Assembly (NCBI GenBank): GCA_040779335.1 | Contig: JBFONV010000002.1 | Coordinates: forward strand, 248,001-312,000 | Reading direction: 5' to 3' | Length of the DNA: 64,000 bases | DNA from: JBFONV01 sp040779335 | GTDB taxonomy: Bacteria > Pseudomonadota > Gammaproteobacteria > Enterobacterales > Alteromonadaceae | Shown: positions 35,729 to 45,142 of the stretch, piece by piece | How the letters are laid out: the number at the start of each line of letters is the position of its first letter | How positions within the stretch are numbered: the stretch's first letter is position 1 | Made by a program: the position numbers and the translations under genes | Notes under the pieces: generated by a model | Told to the model about the DNA's origin: nothing | The model's database searches: none | What the model saw: the letters and a program-made list of their open reading frames with translations, nothing else

Positions 35729-35905
35729 ATGGATAAACTTCAAGAAGTATTGGACTCTATTGGTAGCAACAAATCGAAGTCCGCAGCAAGTAATAATAAA
35801 AAACGAAAATGGCGTGAGATAGAACAACTGAAAGAAAAGTTCCAACTAGAACGAGAATTAAAAATCTACGAAGACTCGTTAGAGTATATGTTGGATGAAT
35901 TCTAA
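35729..35905 (+). CDS. DUF3545 family small protein (58 aa)
   Basis: A 59-codon gene has a strong AAAGGAG ribosome site 8 bases before the ATG and TAA at 35903-35905. The product is very polar. A Lys/Ser/Asn-rich stretch is followed by KKRKWREIEQLKEKFQLERE, which matches the basic-helical core I associate with DUF3545 in marine gammaproteobacteria. An acidic C-terminus follows. The function is unknown, and the charge pattern could suit RNA or DNA contact. A strong terminator follows directly. Confidence 0.82.
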   Translation: MDKLQEVLDSIGSNKSKSAASNNKKRKWREIEQLKEKFQLERELKIYEDSLEYMLDEF

Positions 35906-35922
35906 CCTTAATAAATATGTAA

Positions 35923-35948
35923 AAACCCGGTACTTACCGGGTTTTTTA
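35923..35948 (+). terminator. Intrinsic terminator after the DUF3545 gene
   Basis: AAACCCGGTA and TACCGGGTTT form a stem with a tight loop, followed by TTTTTA, 18 bases after the stop. Confidence 0.9.
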
Positions 35949-36085
35949 TTGCCTATTACCCGCGCAATATTACTGATTGATTGCAGTTATTGTTATCCAG
36001 ATGGCTAAGTTTCTGTTTAGTTGCGCCAAAACCTCTATAATCACTACCAAATTATTTTACTCGCTATCATTATTAAGGCCACAAC

Positions 36086-36505
36086 ATGAATACCAAAATA
36101 TATAAAAGCGTACTTTCGCTCACCGACAGTTTATTGGCTGCTGCTGAAGAGCAAAATCAGGCGAAATTTGATGGCTATTATTTTGAATTAAAGAACCTTT
36201 GTGAAGTAAATGAAAATACCGATAAAGATCACCCTGTGCAGTGGGAAACGCTTGCAGATTTTACCGATGACTTAGCCTTAGCTATTACTATTTATGAGCA
36301 AGCCTTGGTAAAAGCTGAAGCAATTAATTCTAAAGATTTCCGCTCATCTATTGGCTTTTCAATCGCTACCCTAAAACTTGAATTAGGAGACAAGGCAGGT
36401 GCTATTGAACATTTGGAAAAAGCGAAAATCAGTTGTAATAAGATTATAGATAAAGAACTAAAAGCTGAGATTCACAACCTATTAACAGAACTTGTAGCCG
36501 TCTAA
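36086..36505 (+). CDS. TPR-like conserved hypothetical protein (139 aa)
   Basis: The product is a soluble, all-helical protein of 139 residues. Residues about 65-125 read as two helical-hairpin repeats (ALAITIYEQALVKAEA..., ATLKLELGDKAGAIEHLEKAKISC), consistent with TPR. No signal peptide or membrane segment is seen. It lies between terminated units and probably has its own promoter. A scaffold or partner-binding role is inferred from the fold only. Confidence 0.7.
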   Translation: MNTKIYKSVLSLTDSLLAAAEEQNQAKFDGYYFELKNLCEVNENTDKDHPVQWETLADFTDDLALAITIYEQALVKAEAINSKDFRSSIGFSIATLKLELGDKAGAIEHLEKAKISCNKIIDKELKAEIHNLLTELVAV

Positions 36506-36610
36506 TGATACACCTACAACAATAATAGTTAGGGGAATTATTTATCGTTAACAATTATTGCTGCTCGTATTGGCGATTATGTGTGAACAAACATTAAAGA
36601 AGAATAACAA

Positions 36611-37129
36611 ATGATTGGTTTAGGTGATAGAAACGCCAATATTTTTGTATATACCGCGAATAGACCGCCACTAGACACATATCAACAACTGGATACGTTC
36701 GCCCACATTAAGCAGGGCGAAATATCCACCATTGCCGAACAAACGGGTAATCATTGGCGAAAAATATTCAACGTATACGCTAAACTTATGTTCGAATTGT
36801 CAGCAAATGGACACAACACCTGGCAAGAATTACGCGAGCAATCTTTACTCCAACAAGGCAGTAAACAGGCCTTAGTGTTTTCCCCGCCTTGTTTCGATGC
36901 AAAGAAGCTGGAGCAAGGCCATAACAACGCCAGCGTTCATATTATTATGGGGAAAACTTATGCTAGCTCTCTCAATATTGCCGAGCAGTGCTTGTGGCTA
37001 TCTCCTGATTTTGCCATCAATGAAAAAGCGCAACTTATTGTATGCCCCTACTTTGACTATCGACAGCTCTCTAACATAAAAATTACCCAGTTAATTACTT
37101 TGATCAAAGCGATGCGCATGAAGCGTTAA
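36611..37129 (+). CDS. Conserved hypothetical protein (172 aa)
   Basis: I do not recognise a characterised family. The 172-residue soluble product begins MIGLGDRNANIFVYTANRPPL. It contains VHIIMGKTYA and ends in a basic RMKR. IVCPYFDYRQL near the C-terminus looks structurally constrained. The start ATG follows an AAAGAAGAA purine run. It is convergent with the MFS transporter, with only 2 bases between the stops. Confidence 0.65.
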   Translation: MIGLGDRNANIFVYTANRPPLDTYQQLDTFAHIKQGEISTIAEQTGNHWRKIFNVYAKLMFELSANGHNTWQELREQSLLQQGSKQALVFSPPCFDAKKLEQGHNNASVHIIMGKTYASSLNIAEQCLWLSPDFAINEKAQLIVCPYFDYRQLSNIKITQLITLIKAMRMKR

Positions 37130-37131
37130 TT

Positions 37132-38637
37132 CTACTCGGGTTGTTTTACTCTTAACGTCAACGCACAGGCAATCAGCATGCTACAACCCCCAACGACTAA
37201 CGCGTAAATAGGCTGGTTAGCAAAAACTTTAGTGATCAAAAATCCTAATATGCTAGCAGCTAGAATTTGTGGAAGTACAATAAAGTAATTAAATATTCCC
37301 ATATACATCCCCATTTTCTGCGCGGGTAACGCATTTGATAATAACGCATAAGGTACGCCTAATATTGACGCCCAGGCAAAACCAACACCTATCATCGATA
37401 CCACTAGCCACATAGGATCATCGATAAAAATAAAAGAAATAAAGCCAATACTCCCCAACAGTAAATTAATCATGTGGGCAATACGTAAATTAAAAACCCG
37501 CACTAATATTGGGATCAACATTGCCGCAAAAATAGTGGTACCGTTATAGACTGAACTTAACACCCCTACCCAGTCAGCGCCCTGATTATATAAACTAGAA
37601 GTTGGATCGCTGCTACCATAATGATGTGAGGTCACACCCGCGGTCATATATGTCCACATTGCAAAGAATGGGAACCAAGAAAAAAATTGCACAAAGGCGA
37701 GCTGTTTCATGGTTTCAGGCATGGCAAATAAATCGGCCATAACTATAGAGAAACCGTTACTTAACTTGCCTAATGCCGCTAGCTTTCCTGCGACTAACTG
37801 ACAGATACCAAAAAAGATAATTCCACCAGTCAAAATAAATAACCCTTTATCTAATTGCGCAATATTATTAGCGACAAGGGCAGATAAAATAACGCCACTA
37901 AATGCCCATATAAAGCCACTGCGATAATATTTATCGGCGCTTCGTGGCGTATGTTCTTCAGGCACAGTGCCGGATTCTTCGTTATCGGCTTGTTCAAATT
38001 CGGCTAATTGCTCAGGTGAGTATTCTTTGGTGGAATAGACCGTCCAAAGCACAGCGGCAAATAACACTAAACCACCAGCGTAAAATGAAAACTTAACCGA
38101 TGTTGGGATAACACCTGCTGCGGCAGTATTGGCAATATCAAACCAGTTAGTCATCACCCAAGGTAAAGATGAAGCGATTACGGCACCCACTCCGATAAAA
38201 AAGGTTTGCATCGCATATCCTGTAGGACGTTGCGACTTAGGTAGCATATCGCCAACAAACGCACGAGTAGGTTCCATGCAGACATTGATTGATGCATCCA
38301 TGATCCACAACATACCAGCAGCAAACCAAAGCTGAGGAGAATTAGGCATAACAAATAATGCCAAACTTGCCGCAACAGCTCCCCATAAGAAATATGGACG
38401 CCTGCGTCCCAAACGATTCCATGTATTATCACTAAAATAACCAATGATAGGCTGAACAATTAAACCAGTGATCGGCGCGGCAACAAACAGTATCGCCATA
38501 TTGGAATAGTCGGCCCCGAGGGTTTCAAAAATACGACCCACATTGGCATTTTGCAAAGCGAAACCAAATTGAATACCTAAAAACCCAAAGCACATGTTCC
38601 ATATTTGCCAAAAACTTAATTGCGGTTTGCTTGCCAT
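37132..38637 (-). CDS. MFS sugar transporter, GPH/SLC45-like (maltose/maltodextrin type)
   Basis: This is a 501-residue, 12-helix permease. The N-terminal FWQIWNMCFGFLGIQFGFALQ, the helix 2-3 loop DNTWNRLGRRRPY and DASINVCMEPTRAFVGDML are typical of proton/sugar symporters of the SLC45/MalT type in marine bacteria, which often import maltose or sucrose. A 14-base LacI-type half-palindrome around AACGTT (38668-38681) lies 30 bases upstream. If it imports maltodextrin it would serve the secreted amylase at 20 kb, but that link is inference. Confidence 0.84.
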   Translation of the reverse strand: MASKPQLSFWQIWNMCFGFLGIQFGFALQNANVGRIFETLGADYSNMAILFVAAPITGLIVQPIIGYFSDNTWNRLGRRRPYFLWGAVAASLALFVMPNSPQLWFAAGMLWIMDASINVCMEPTRAFVGDMLPKSQRPTGYAMQTFFIGVGAVIASSLPWVMTNWFDIANTAAAGVIPTSVKFSFYAGGLVLFAAVLWTVYSTKEYSPEQLAEFEQADNEESGTVPEEHTPRSADKYYRSGFIWAFSGVILSALVANNIAQLDKGLFILTGGIIFFGICQLVAGKLAALGKLSNGFSIVMADLFAMPETMKQLAFVQFFSWFPFFAMWTYMTAGVTSHHYGSSDPTSSLYNQGADWVGVLSSVYNGTTIFAAMLIPILVRVFNLRIAHMINLLLGSIGFISFIFIDDPMWLVVSMIGVGFAWASILGVPYALLSNALPAQKMGMYMGIFNYFIVLPQILAASILGFLITKVFANQPIYALVVGGCSMLIACALTLRVKQPE

Positions 38638-38843
38638 GTAATAAATTCTCTATTGTTATCGTTATTGTTGGAACGTTATAAACTTATGCATACTCAGGGT
38701 AAGACACCGAGCGTTATAACAGAAGAATTGTCTGATGATGCGGTGTAATTGCCACAGATAACATTATGCTGCTGTTAAATTTGCTTATTCATTATGCACG
38801 ACCCAAAATGCGGCTCAATCAGCTGCATACGTATTCACGCAAC

Positions 38844-38870
38844 AAAAAGCCGACTATTTGTCGGCTTTTT
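38844..38870 (-). terminator. Bidirectional terminator after parC
   Basis: AAAAAGCCGAC and GTCGGCTTTTT form a perfect 11-bp stem with a 5-base loop and T-runs on both strands, 15 bases past the parC stop. Confidence 0.9.
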
Positions 38871-38885
38871 GCTTAATCATACTAC

Positions 38886-41153
38886 TTAGTCTTCTTGCGC
38901 TATGTTCTCTATCTCTATGCGATCGACTCGCTGTAAACCGCGAGGAAGTTTGTTACCTCGTCTTCCCCTTTCGCCGCGATAATGCTCTATATCGGCCGGT
39001 TTTAGCGTTAATTTGCGTTTGCCCGCATGCAAGGTGACCGAACTATCGGTATTAATGACATCAAGCAAGGTAACGTATTCCTCTCTGGTTTTAGCTCGTG
39101 CTGATGGAATATTGATAATTTTATTGCCTTTACCTTTGCTTAATAACGGTAAGTCTTTAATAGGGAAAACTAGCATTCGCCCTTCAGATGTAATCGACAA
39201 TACCAACTGCGTATCAATATTCTGGATCAATCTCGGCTGCATTACCTTAGCGGCGCTCGGCAGGCTCAACAAAGCTTTACCATTTTTATTGCGGCTGACC
39301 ATATCGCCAAACGAGCCAACAAAACCATAACCGGCATCGCTACTTAACAAATATTTATTTTCATCTTCGGCCATCAAAATTTGTTCAAAGGTTTCACCCG
39401 CCGCTAAATGAAAACGACCTGTTAACGGCTCCCCTTGACTGCGTGCTGTTGGTAAAGAATGAGCATCGGTTGCATAGGCTCGTCCAGCAGAGTCGATAAA
39501 GACAACAGGGCGATTACTGCGCCCTTTTGCGGAGCATAAATACTCATCACCCGCTTTATAACTTAACGCTTGCGGATCTATATCGTGCCCTTTGGCACAT
39601 CGTGCCCAACCTTTCTCAGATATTACTATTGTGACTGGCTCGCTTGGTACTAAGTCTTTTTCAGACAGTGCCTTAGCTTCACCGCGCTCGACCAACTTAG
39701 AGCGACGCTCATCGCCATATTTTTCCGCCGCTTCGAGGATTTCTTTTTTCATTAACGTGCTCATGCGCGCTTTAGAGTTTAAGGTTTTCTCTAAATACTC
39801 ACGCTCGATATTAAGTTCGTCTTGCTCCGCACGGATTTTGATCTCTTCGAGTTTTGCTAACTGACGTAACTTTATTTCTAATATTGATTCAGCTTGGAGC
39901 GCTGACAACGAAAAGCGCGACATTAACTCCGCTTTAGGATCATCAAAAGTGCGAATAATTTCAATAACTTCATCAATATTTAAGTAGGCAATTAATAAAC
40001 CGTCTAATATGTGTAATCTTGCAAGTACTTTATCTAAGCGGTATTGCAGTCGACGACGCACCGTTTCTCGACGATATTCTAGCCATTCAGACAATATAGT
40101 GCGTAAGTCTTTAACCGCAGGTCTTTCATCTAAGCCGATCATATTAAGATTGACGCGATAGTTTTTCTCAAGATCTGTCGTCGCAAATAGATGCTGCATT
40201 AATTGCTCAATATCCACTCGATTTGAGCGAGGCACCACTACTAAACGCGTAGGGTTTTCATGATCCGATTCATCACGCAAATCAATAACCATAGGCAATT
40301 TTTTCGCCTGCATCTGATTAGCTATTTGTTCTAGAATTTTGCCACCAGAGGCTTGATGAGGCAGCGAAGTAATGACAACTTCACCTTGCTCAATCTCATA
40401 AACCGCACGCATTTTTATGCTGCCGCGCCCCGTTTGATAAATTTTTTCAATTTCAGCTTTTGGGGTAATAATTTCAGCATCTGTTGGGTAATCAGGACCT
40501 TGAACAAATTCTAATAGATCCGCCAACTCGGCTTTAGGTTGTTCAATGAGATGAACACAGGCTTGAGCGATTTCTCTAACGTTATGAGGAGGAATATCAG
40601 TTGCCATACCAACAGCGATGCCAGTAATGCCATTTAGCATAATATGAGGAAGTCGAGCAGGAAGTGTTTTCGGCTCCTTCATGGTGCCGTCAAAGTTTGG
40701 AGTCCAATCAACCGTTCCCTGACCTAACTCGGCCAGCAACACTTCACTAAATTTAGATAAACGAGATTCGGTATAACGCATTGCTGCGAATGACTTAGGA
40801 TCATCCGGAGCCCCCCAGTTCCCTTGACCATCAACAAGAGGGTAGCGATATGAAAATGGTTGCGCCATCAATACCATTGCTTCATAACAGGCAGAATCGC
40901 CATGGGGATGAAATTTACCTAACACATCACCTACCGTACGTGCCGATTTTTTGTATTTTGCTGCTGCCGACAAACCTAGCTCTGACATGGCATAAACGAT
41001 ACGCCTTTGCACAGGCTTTAACCCGTCGCCAATATGTGGCAAGGCGCGATCCATGATCACGTACATAGAATAATTTAAATAGGCATCTTCGGTGAAGCGA
41101 CGCAAAGGGACCTGTTCGATACCTTCAAGGCTAAAATCAAGCACATCTGACAT
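38886..41153 (-). CDS. parC: DNA topoisomerase IV subunit A
   Basis: ParC is the DNA-cleaving subunit of topoisomerase IV, which unlinks daughter chromosomes. The 755 residues include the quinolone-determining region near HPHGDSACYEAMV. The catalytic Tyr is in AAMRYTESRLSKF, a coiled-coil gate lies near residues 340-480, and the C-terminal beta-pinwheel is present. The partner ParE gene lies 17 kb to the right on the same strand. Confidence 0.98.
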   Translation of the reverse strand: MSDVLDFSLEGIEQVPLRRFTEDAYLNYSMYVIMDRALPHIGDGLKPVQRRIVYAMSELGLSAAAKYKKSARTVGDVLGKFHPHGDSACYEAMVLMAQPFSYRYPLVDGQGNWGAPDDPKSFAAMRYTESRLSKFSEVLLAELGQGTVDWTPNFDGTMKEPKTLPARLPHIMLNGITGIAVGMATDIPPHNVREIAQACVHLIEQPKAELADLLEFVQGPDYPTDAEIITPKAEIEKIYQTGRGSIKMRAVYEIEQGEVVITSLPHQASGGKILEQIANQMQAKKLPMVIDLRDESDHENPTRLVVVPRSNRVDIEQLMQHLFATTDLEKNYRVNLNMIGLDERPAVKDLRTILSEWLEYRRETVRRRLQYRLDKVLARLHILDGLLIAYLNIDEVIEIIRTFDDPKAELMSRFSLSALQAESILEIKLRQLAKLEEIKIRAEQDELNIEREYLEKTLNSKARMSTLMKKEILEAAEKYGDERRSKLVERGEAKALSEKDLVPSEPVTIVISEKGWARCAKGHDIDPQALSYKAGDEYLCSAKGRSNRPVVFIDSAGRAYATDAHSLPTARSQGEPLTGRFHLAAGETFEQILMAEDENKYLLSSDAGYGFVGSFGDMVSRNKNGKALLSLPSAAKVMQPRLIQNIDTQLVLSITSEGRMLVFPIKDLPLLSKGKGNKIINIPSARAKTREEYVTLLDVINTDSSVTLHAGKRKLTLKPADIEHYRGERGRRGNKLPRGLQRVDRIEIENIAQED

Positions 41154-41377
41154 GAATAGAACTTCCTAAAAAACAATCATGCATTTCTGTTTTTAAATGA
41201 TGATTATTTTAATTTATTGTTGTTATGGCAATAACGTTTATCATTATTGACTAAATCGATAGCGATAAAATCAATAGTAGCGACTAGCTTATCTGATAAT
41301 CGCAATAGGGAAAATACTTGATAGGTATTTATCGAAGATTATTTTAACTTTTTAGTGCGAATGAGCACTCTTATTCA

Positions 41378-42694
41378 TTAGGCGCTTTTTTTATAGACGC
41401 AAACTTGGTTACGACCACTATTTTTTGCTTTATACATGGCCTCATCAGCCGCATGAATTAATAGATCAAACTCTGGCACAACTTGTTCAAGACTTACCAC
41501 CCCGAAACTCGCGCTCAGTAACTGCTCAACACCTAGAACGCTCAAATCATACATTTCCATTTTCTCGCGAAATCGTTCAGCAATCGCTTTCGCTTCATCA
41601 AGTGAGGCTTCTGGTAAAATGGCAACGAATTCTTCCCCACCAAGTCGAGCAAATATATCTCTTGAGCGCATGGTTTCACTGCCAAGCTCGGTGATAATTT
41701 TTAGCACTTTATCGCCAATATCATGACCATAATTGTCATTTATCAGTTTAAAATTATCGACATCAAGTAATATTAAGCTTAAATTGTTTTCTTGTTCAAC
41801 GGCTTGATTAATGAGCTTTTGTCCACGTTTAAACAGCGCACCTCGATTTAATAGCCCAGTTAAGTTATCGGTTTCCGACAAACGCCGCAAAAATCGACGT
41901 ACACGTATTTGTCTAATGATCAGCAAAAAGAACACGACGGCCGTACAAATAAGGACAATAATATTTCGTTGCTGGATCGCTTTATTGCTTTCTGCTTCTT
42001 GTATTTGCAATGTTTTTAAATGATTTTCGTTTTGCAATAATTCGTTTTCTTTCTCTTTTTGCGTGGTTTCATATTTGCCATTAAGCGTATCTATCGTCTG
42101 CTCTTTTTGCGCTTTGATATACGCTTTGTATTTAGTTTGGTGCTCTTTGCGCTCAACAAAAGCCTGCTCATACTGCCCAAGTGCGACATAACTGTCAGCC
42201 AAACTTAAGTGAAGTTGGGAAAATAGTGGACTATCAAGTTGAGCTTGGGCAATTTTATCTATTAAAGACTTGGCTGCCGTTAGATGCTCTATCGCCTTGC
42301 TATGTTCGCCTATTCCTGCTGCCAAATTGCCTTCAATAACATGTAGTAAAAACCGTTCTGCAACATTAAAGGTTGAATTAATTTGTGTCACTTTAGTGAA
42401 CACTTGCAAGGCTTTTACCCGATCAGATAGGCTCAATTCAAGCAATTCGATAATCCGAGCATTAATAGGTATAGGTGATTGGTCTAATAAGGTTGAATTG
42501 GCATTGTCCGATACGGTGATAGCCAAATTACCTTCGGTATTATCAAGGCCTTCCCCCCCTTCAACTTCAGTGACTTGCTCGGTAATAGTGAAACGTTCAC
42601 CCAAGGTGAATTCATCGGCAATTGCGCTGCCGTTTAGAGTAAACAAAGTAATAAGGATCGCAATATATCGTGGCAACATAGTAAATATCTGCAT
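41378..42694 (-). CDS. TPR-GGDEF diguanylate cyclase, second of a tandem pair
   Basis: The enzyme should make cyclic-di-GMP from GTP. The 438 residues run as follows: signal peptide (about 1-27), periplasmic TPR-like helical region, coiled coil (about 190-230), one membrane helix (IIVLICTAVVFFLLII), then a GGDEF domain. The active motif is RLGGEEF, with the RxxD feedback site RSRD five residues before. The start at ATG 42694 overlaps the stop of the upstream cyclase (TAATG), so the two are translationally coupled. A GTG start at 42703 is possible. Confidence 0.9.
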   Translation of the reverse strand: MQIFTMLPRYIAILITLFTLNGSAIADEFTLGERFTITEQVTEVEGGEGLDNTEGNLAITVSDNANSTLLDQSPIPINARIIELLELSLSDRVKALQVFTKVTQINSTFNVAERFLLHVIEGNLAAGIGEHSKAIEHLTAAKSLIDKIAQAQLDSPLFSQLHLSLADSYVALGQYEQAFVERKEHQTKYKAYIKAQKEQTIDTLNGKYETTQKEKENELLQNENHLKTLQIQEAESNKAIQQRNIIVLICTAVVFFLLIIRQIRVRRFLRRLSETDNLTGLLNRGALFKRGQKLINQAVEQENNLSLILLDVDNFKLINDNYGHDIGDKVLKIITELGSETMRSRDIFARLGGEEFVAILPEASLDEAKAIAERFREKMEMYDLSVLGVEQLLSASFGVVSLEQVVPEFDLLIHAADEAMYKAKNSGRNQVCVYKKSA

Positions 42695-44604
42695 TAAGCG
42701 CACACCATATTTTTACCTTCGGCTTTAGCTTTATACATAAGCGCGTCTGCACTTTTCACCAAAGATTCGAATGATGCATGGGTACTTTGGTCTAGGGTTG
42801 CGATACCAATACTCACTGACACATCAGTAGCGGGAGAAAATGTCCACGGAAAACAGTTAATGGTTTTTCTGATCCGCTCAGCAATGTTGGCCGCTTGTTC
42901 TAGGTTGGTATCGGTCAGCAAGGCAATAAACTCTTCGCCACCAAAGCGTCCAAATCTATCGGTTTTACGCATCACATCGTGGCCTAATTTGGCGACTTCT
43001 TTCAGTACTTTGTCACCCGCTTTATGACCGTGCTGGTCGTTGATTTTTTTAAAATCATCAATATCAAGCATGAGTACACTAAAAGGCAGATCTTGCTTTA
43101 CTGCTTGGTCGAAATATTGATTGCCAAATTCAAATAAATGACGGCGATTTGCCACTCCGGTCAGGCCATCAGTGCGAGTAATCGTTAATAATCGTTTATG
43201 ACCGCGTAACACTTTAAGCAGAAAGTAGGCAAAACCTAAGGCAACAATTGCCATGACCATAACGTATAAACGTTGGTTTTCAACTTGTTGATTGGCTTTA
43301 TTTAATTCTAATTCGTTCACTGACTTTTTTTGAGCCAACAACTTGTTTTCTAGATCCGCATGCTCACTTTCATAACGCAACCTAAGCTCTTCTATCGCTG
43401 CGGTATTATTGCTCTCACGCACTTGCTTATACAAGGCTAAATACTGAGTTTGAATATGGTACGCTCTTTCAAAGTCATTCAACGCAAAATAGATATCCGC
43501 TCTAAGTTTAAGCACATTGACATACGGAATAGTTGATTGAAACTGTTTTTCCGCATCTATAATTTTTTCTGCTTCATCTAAACTGACTAACGCCTCATCA
43601 TATCGTTTCATACTTTCGAGAATATAGGCTTTATCCAGTGCATAAATTAAAGGTGCTTCGTGTTGTTGAACATTTTCTACGTATTGCCCAGCAATTAACA
43701 TATATTGTCGAGCTGCTTCAGGATCATTAGGCTCTTTCTTCATATACGCCCACGCTAAACCTGAATAAGCAGTATACAAAATTGAATCATTTGCTAACGT
43801 GTCAGAATCAGCGATAACCCGTTTATAAATGGCAATAGCTTCCTCGTAGCGTTTATTACCTGAGTGATTAACGCCAATATTCATTAGGCTATTTAACGCA
43901 TAAAAGGTAGTGCCCGCTTTTTTATAATGTTCGTAAGAGCGTTCATAAAAAACCAATGATTTATCTTCTTGTCCTAAATAGGAATATAAAATTCCCAGCT
44001 CAGAATTGACATAACCCTTCAGCTCTTCATCGTCTGATTTATTGGCAATAGTTAAGGCATCATTTAACATGATCAATGAACGTTCAAAACGCTCCGTTAA
44101 ATAATACAACGCACCTAAGTTGATGAACCCATACGCGATATAAACTTGATCATCTAAAGATTCGGCGACCTCTAAACCGTTGAGATATTCCTGCGCCGCC
44201 GCATCATAATCTCCCAAACTTTCATAAGAAAAACCGCGAGAGTATGACAAATCCGCCATTAGAATACTTGGGCTGGTTAATTTTTTTGCTAACTCTAGGC
44301 CGGTTGTTGCTGCGGCTATCCCTAATTGATATTGCGACAACTCAACATAAAGCTCGCTTTGGGTTTTATAAAAACGAATGCGTTCTTCAATAGGATAATC
44401 GTCAATGCTGTCAGTAAAGTTACTTAACAGTTCATGTGCGTCACTTGGATTGGTGTCTTGAAGCTTTTCAACTCGTTGCAAAAATTCAGAAAATTCGGAG
44501 GTCGGAGAGTTTTGAAAGGCAATTGATTTACAAGATATTAACAATAATAAGCAGAATAATGGGAGGTTAAATTTCAAAGCATATTTCTGAGTTTGCTTAT
44601 GCAA
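42694..44604 (-). CDS. TPR-GGDEF diguanylate cyclase, first of a tandem pair
   Basis: The 636-residue protein starts with a signal sequence (LPLFCLLLLISC, possibly a lipobox). It then carries about eight TPR repeats (residues 50-400), a coiled coil, one membrane helix (VMVMAIVALGFAYFLL) and a GGDEF domain. The active site is RFGGEEF and the inhibitory RxxD is RKTD five residues upstream. A periplasmic TPR sensor therefore controls cytosolic cyclic-di-GMP synthesis. The ligand is unknown. The second cyclase follows with a one-base overlap. Confidence 0.92.
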   Translation of the reverse strand: MHKQTQKYALKFNLPLFCLLLLISCKSIAFQNSPTSEFSEFLQRVEKLQDTNPSDAHELLSNFTDSIDDYPIEERIRFYKTQSELYVELSQYQLGIAAATTGLELAKKLTSPSILMADLSYSRGFSYESLGDYDAAAQEYLNGLEVAESLDDQVYIAYGFINLGALYYLTERFERSLIMLNDALTIANKSDDEELKGYVNSELGILYSYLGQEDKSLVFYERSYEHYKKAGTTFYALNSLMNIGVNHSGNKRYEEAIAIYKRVIADSDTLANDSILYTAYSGLAWAYMKKEPNDPEAARQYMLIAGQYVENVQQHEAPLIYALDKAYILESMKRYDEALVSLDEAEKIIDAEKQFQSTIPYVNVLKLRADIYFALNDFERAYHIQTQYLALYKQVRESNNTAAIEELRLRYESEHADLENKLLAQKKSVNELELNKANQQVENQRLYVMVMAIVALGFAYFLLKVLRGHKRLLTITRTDGLTGVANRRHLFEFGNQYFDQAVKQDLPFSVLMLDIDDFKKINDQHGHKAGDKVLKEVAKLGHDVMRKTDRFGRFGGEEFIALLTDTNLEQAANIAERIRKTINCFPWTFSPATDVSVSIGIATLDQSTHASFESLVKSADALMYKAKAEGKNMVCA

Positions 44605-44699
44605 TCTATTTTCCCAATATTAAAAAACAAACTCAGTATAAAACGAATTAGCTGAAATGATAAACCGTTATTTATCATTTAATTGTAACAATCAAAATA

Positions 44700-45122
44700 T
44701 CAGCAATAAATGTCGGCTGCCAGCACTTCATCCCAATAACTGGCCTCTATTTTATGGCCATCTAGATCGCGCACAAAGCAGCCAAAATACGGCTCACCGT
44801 AATCGGGACGAGCGCCTGGTTTCCCCGCGCAAACACCGCCATGAGCCAGAGCGACTTTGTAAAAATCTTCTACCTGTTGTTTACTCGTAGCAACAAAACC
44901 AAAATGTGTACCATTGCCCACTGAGAAAGGTTGCTTATCATAAGGAATTTGTACCCAAAACTCGGGGTAACCTTTACCATAAGCAACAGCATGTTCGTAC
45001 TGGCAAACTAATGTTATACCTAAGGTTTTAAGTACCGCTGAATAAAATGTTTCTGCATTAGCTAAATGACTTGTGCCAACGGATGCATGGCAGATACTGC
45101 GATATTGACGCACATTTTTCAT
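44700..45122 (-). CDS. VOC-superfamily (glyoxalase-like) protein
   Basis: The 140-residue vicinal-oxygen-chelate protein has HASVGTSHLANAETFYSAVL at the start and a second half ending RDLDGHKIEASYWDE, with metal-ligand His and Glu residues. It follows arsJ by 20 bases on the same strand and may belong to the arsenic operon. It lacks a vicinal Cys-Cys pair, so it is unlikely to be the ArsI C-As lyase. The substrate is unknown. Confidence 0.82.
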   Translation of the reverse strand: MKNVRQYRSICHASVGTSHLANAETFYSAVLKTLGITLVCQYEHAVAYGKGYPEFWVQIPYDKQPFSVGNGTHFGFVATSKQQVEDFYKVALAHGGVCAGKPGARPDYGEPYFGCFVRDLDGHKIEASYWDEVLAADIYC

Positions 45123-45142
45123 AATTTTTATCGTTCAAATAG

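Noticed and set aside
44700..45122. VOC gene as ArsI C-As lyase
   Set aside because: ArsI needs a vicinal Cys pair for As(III). The Cys residues here are all isolated, so only a general VOC call is supported.
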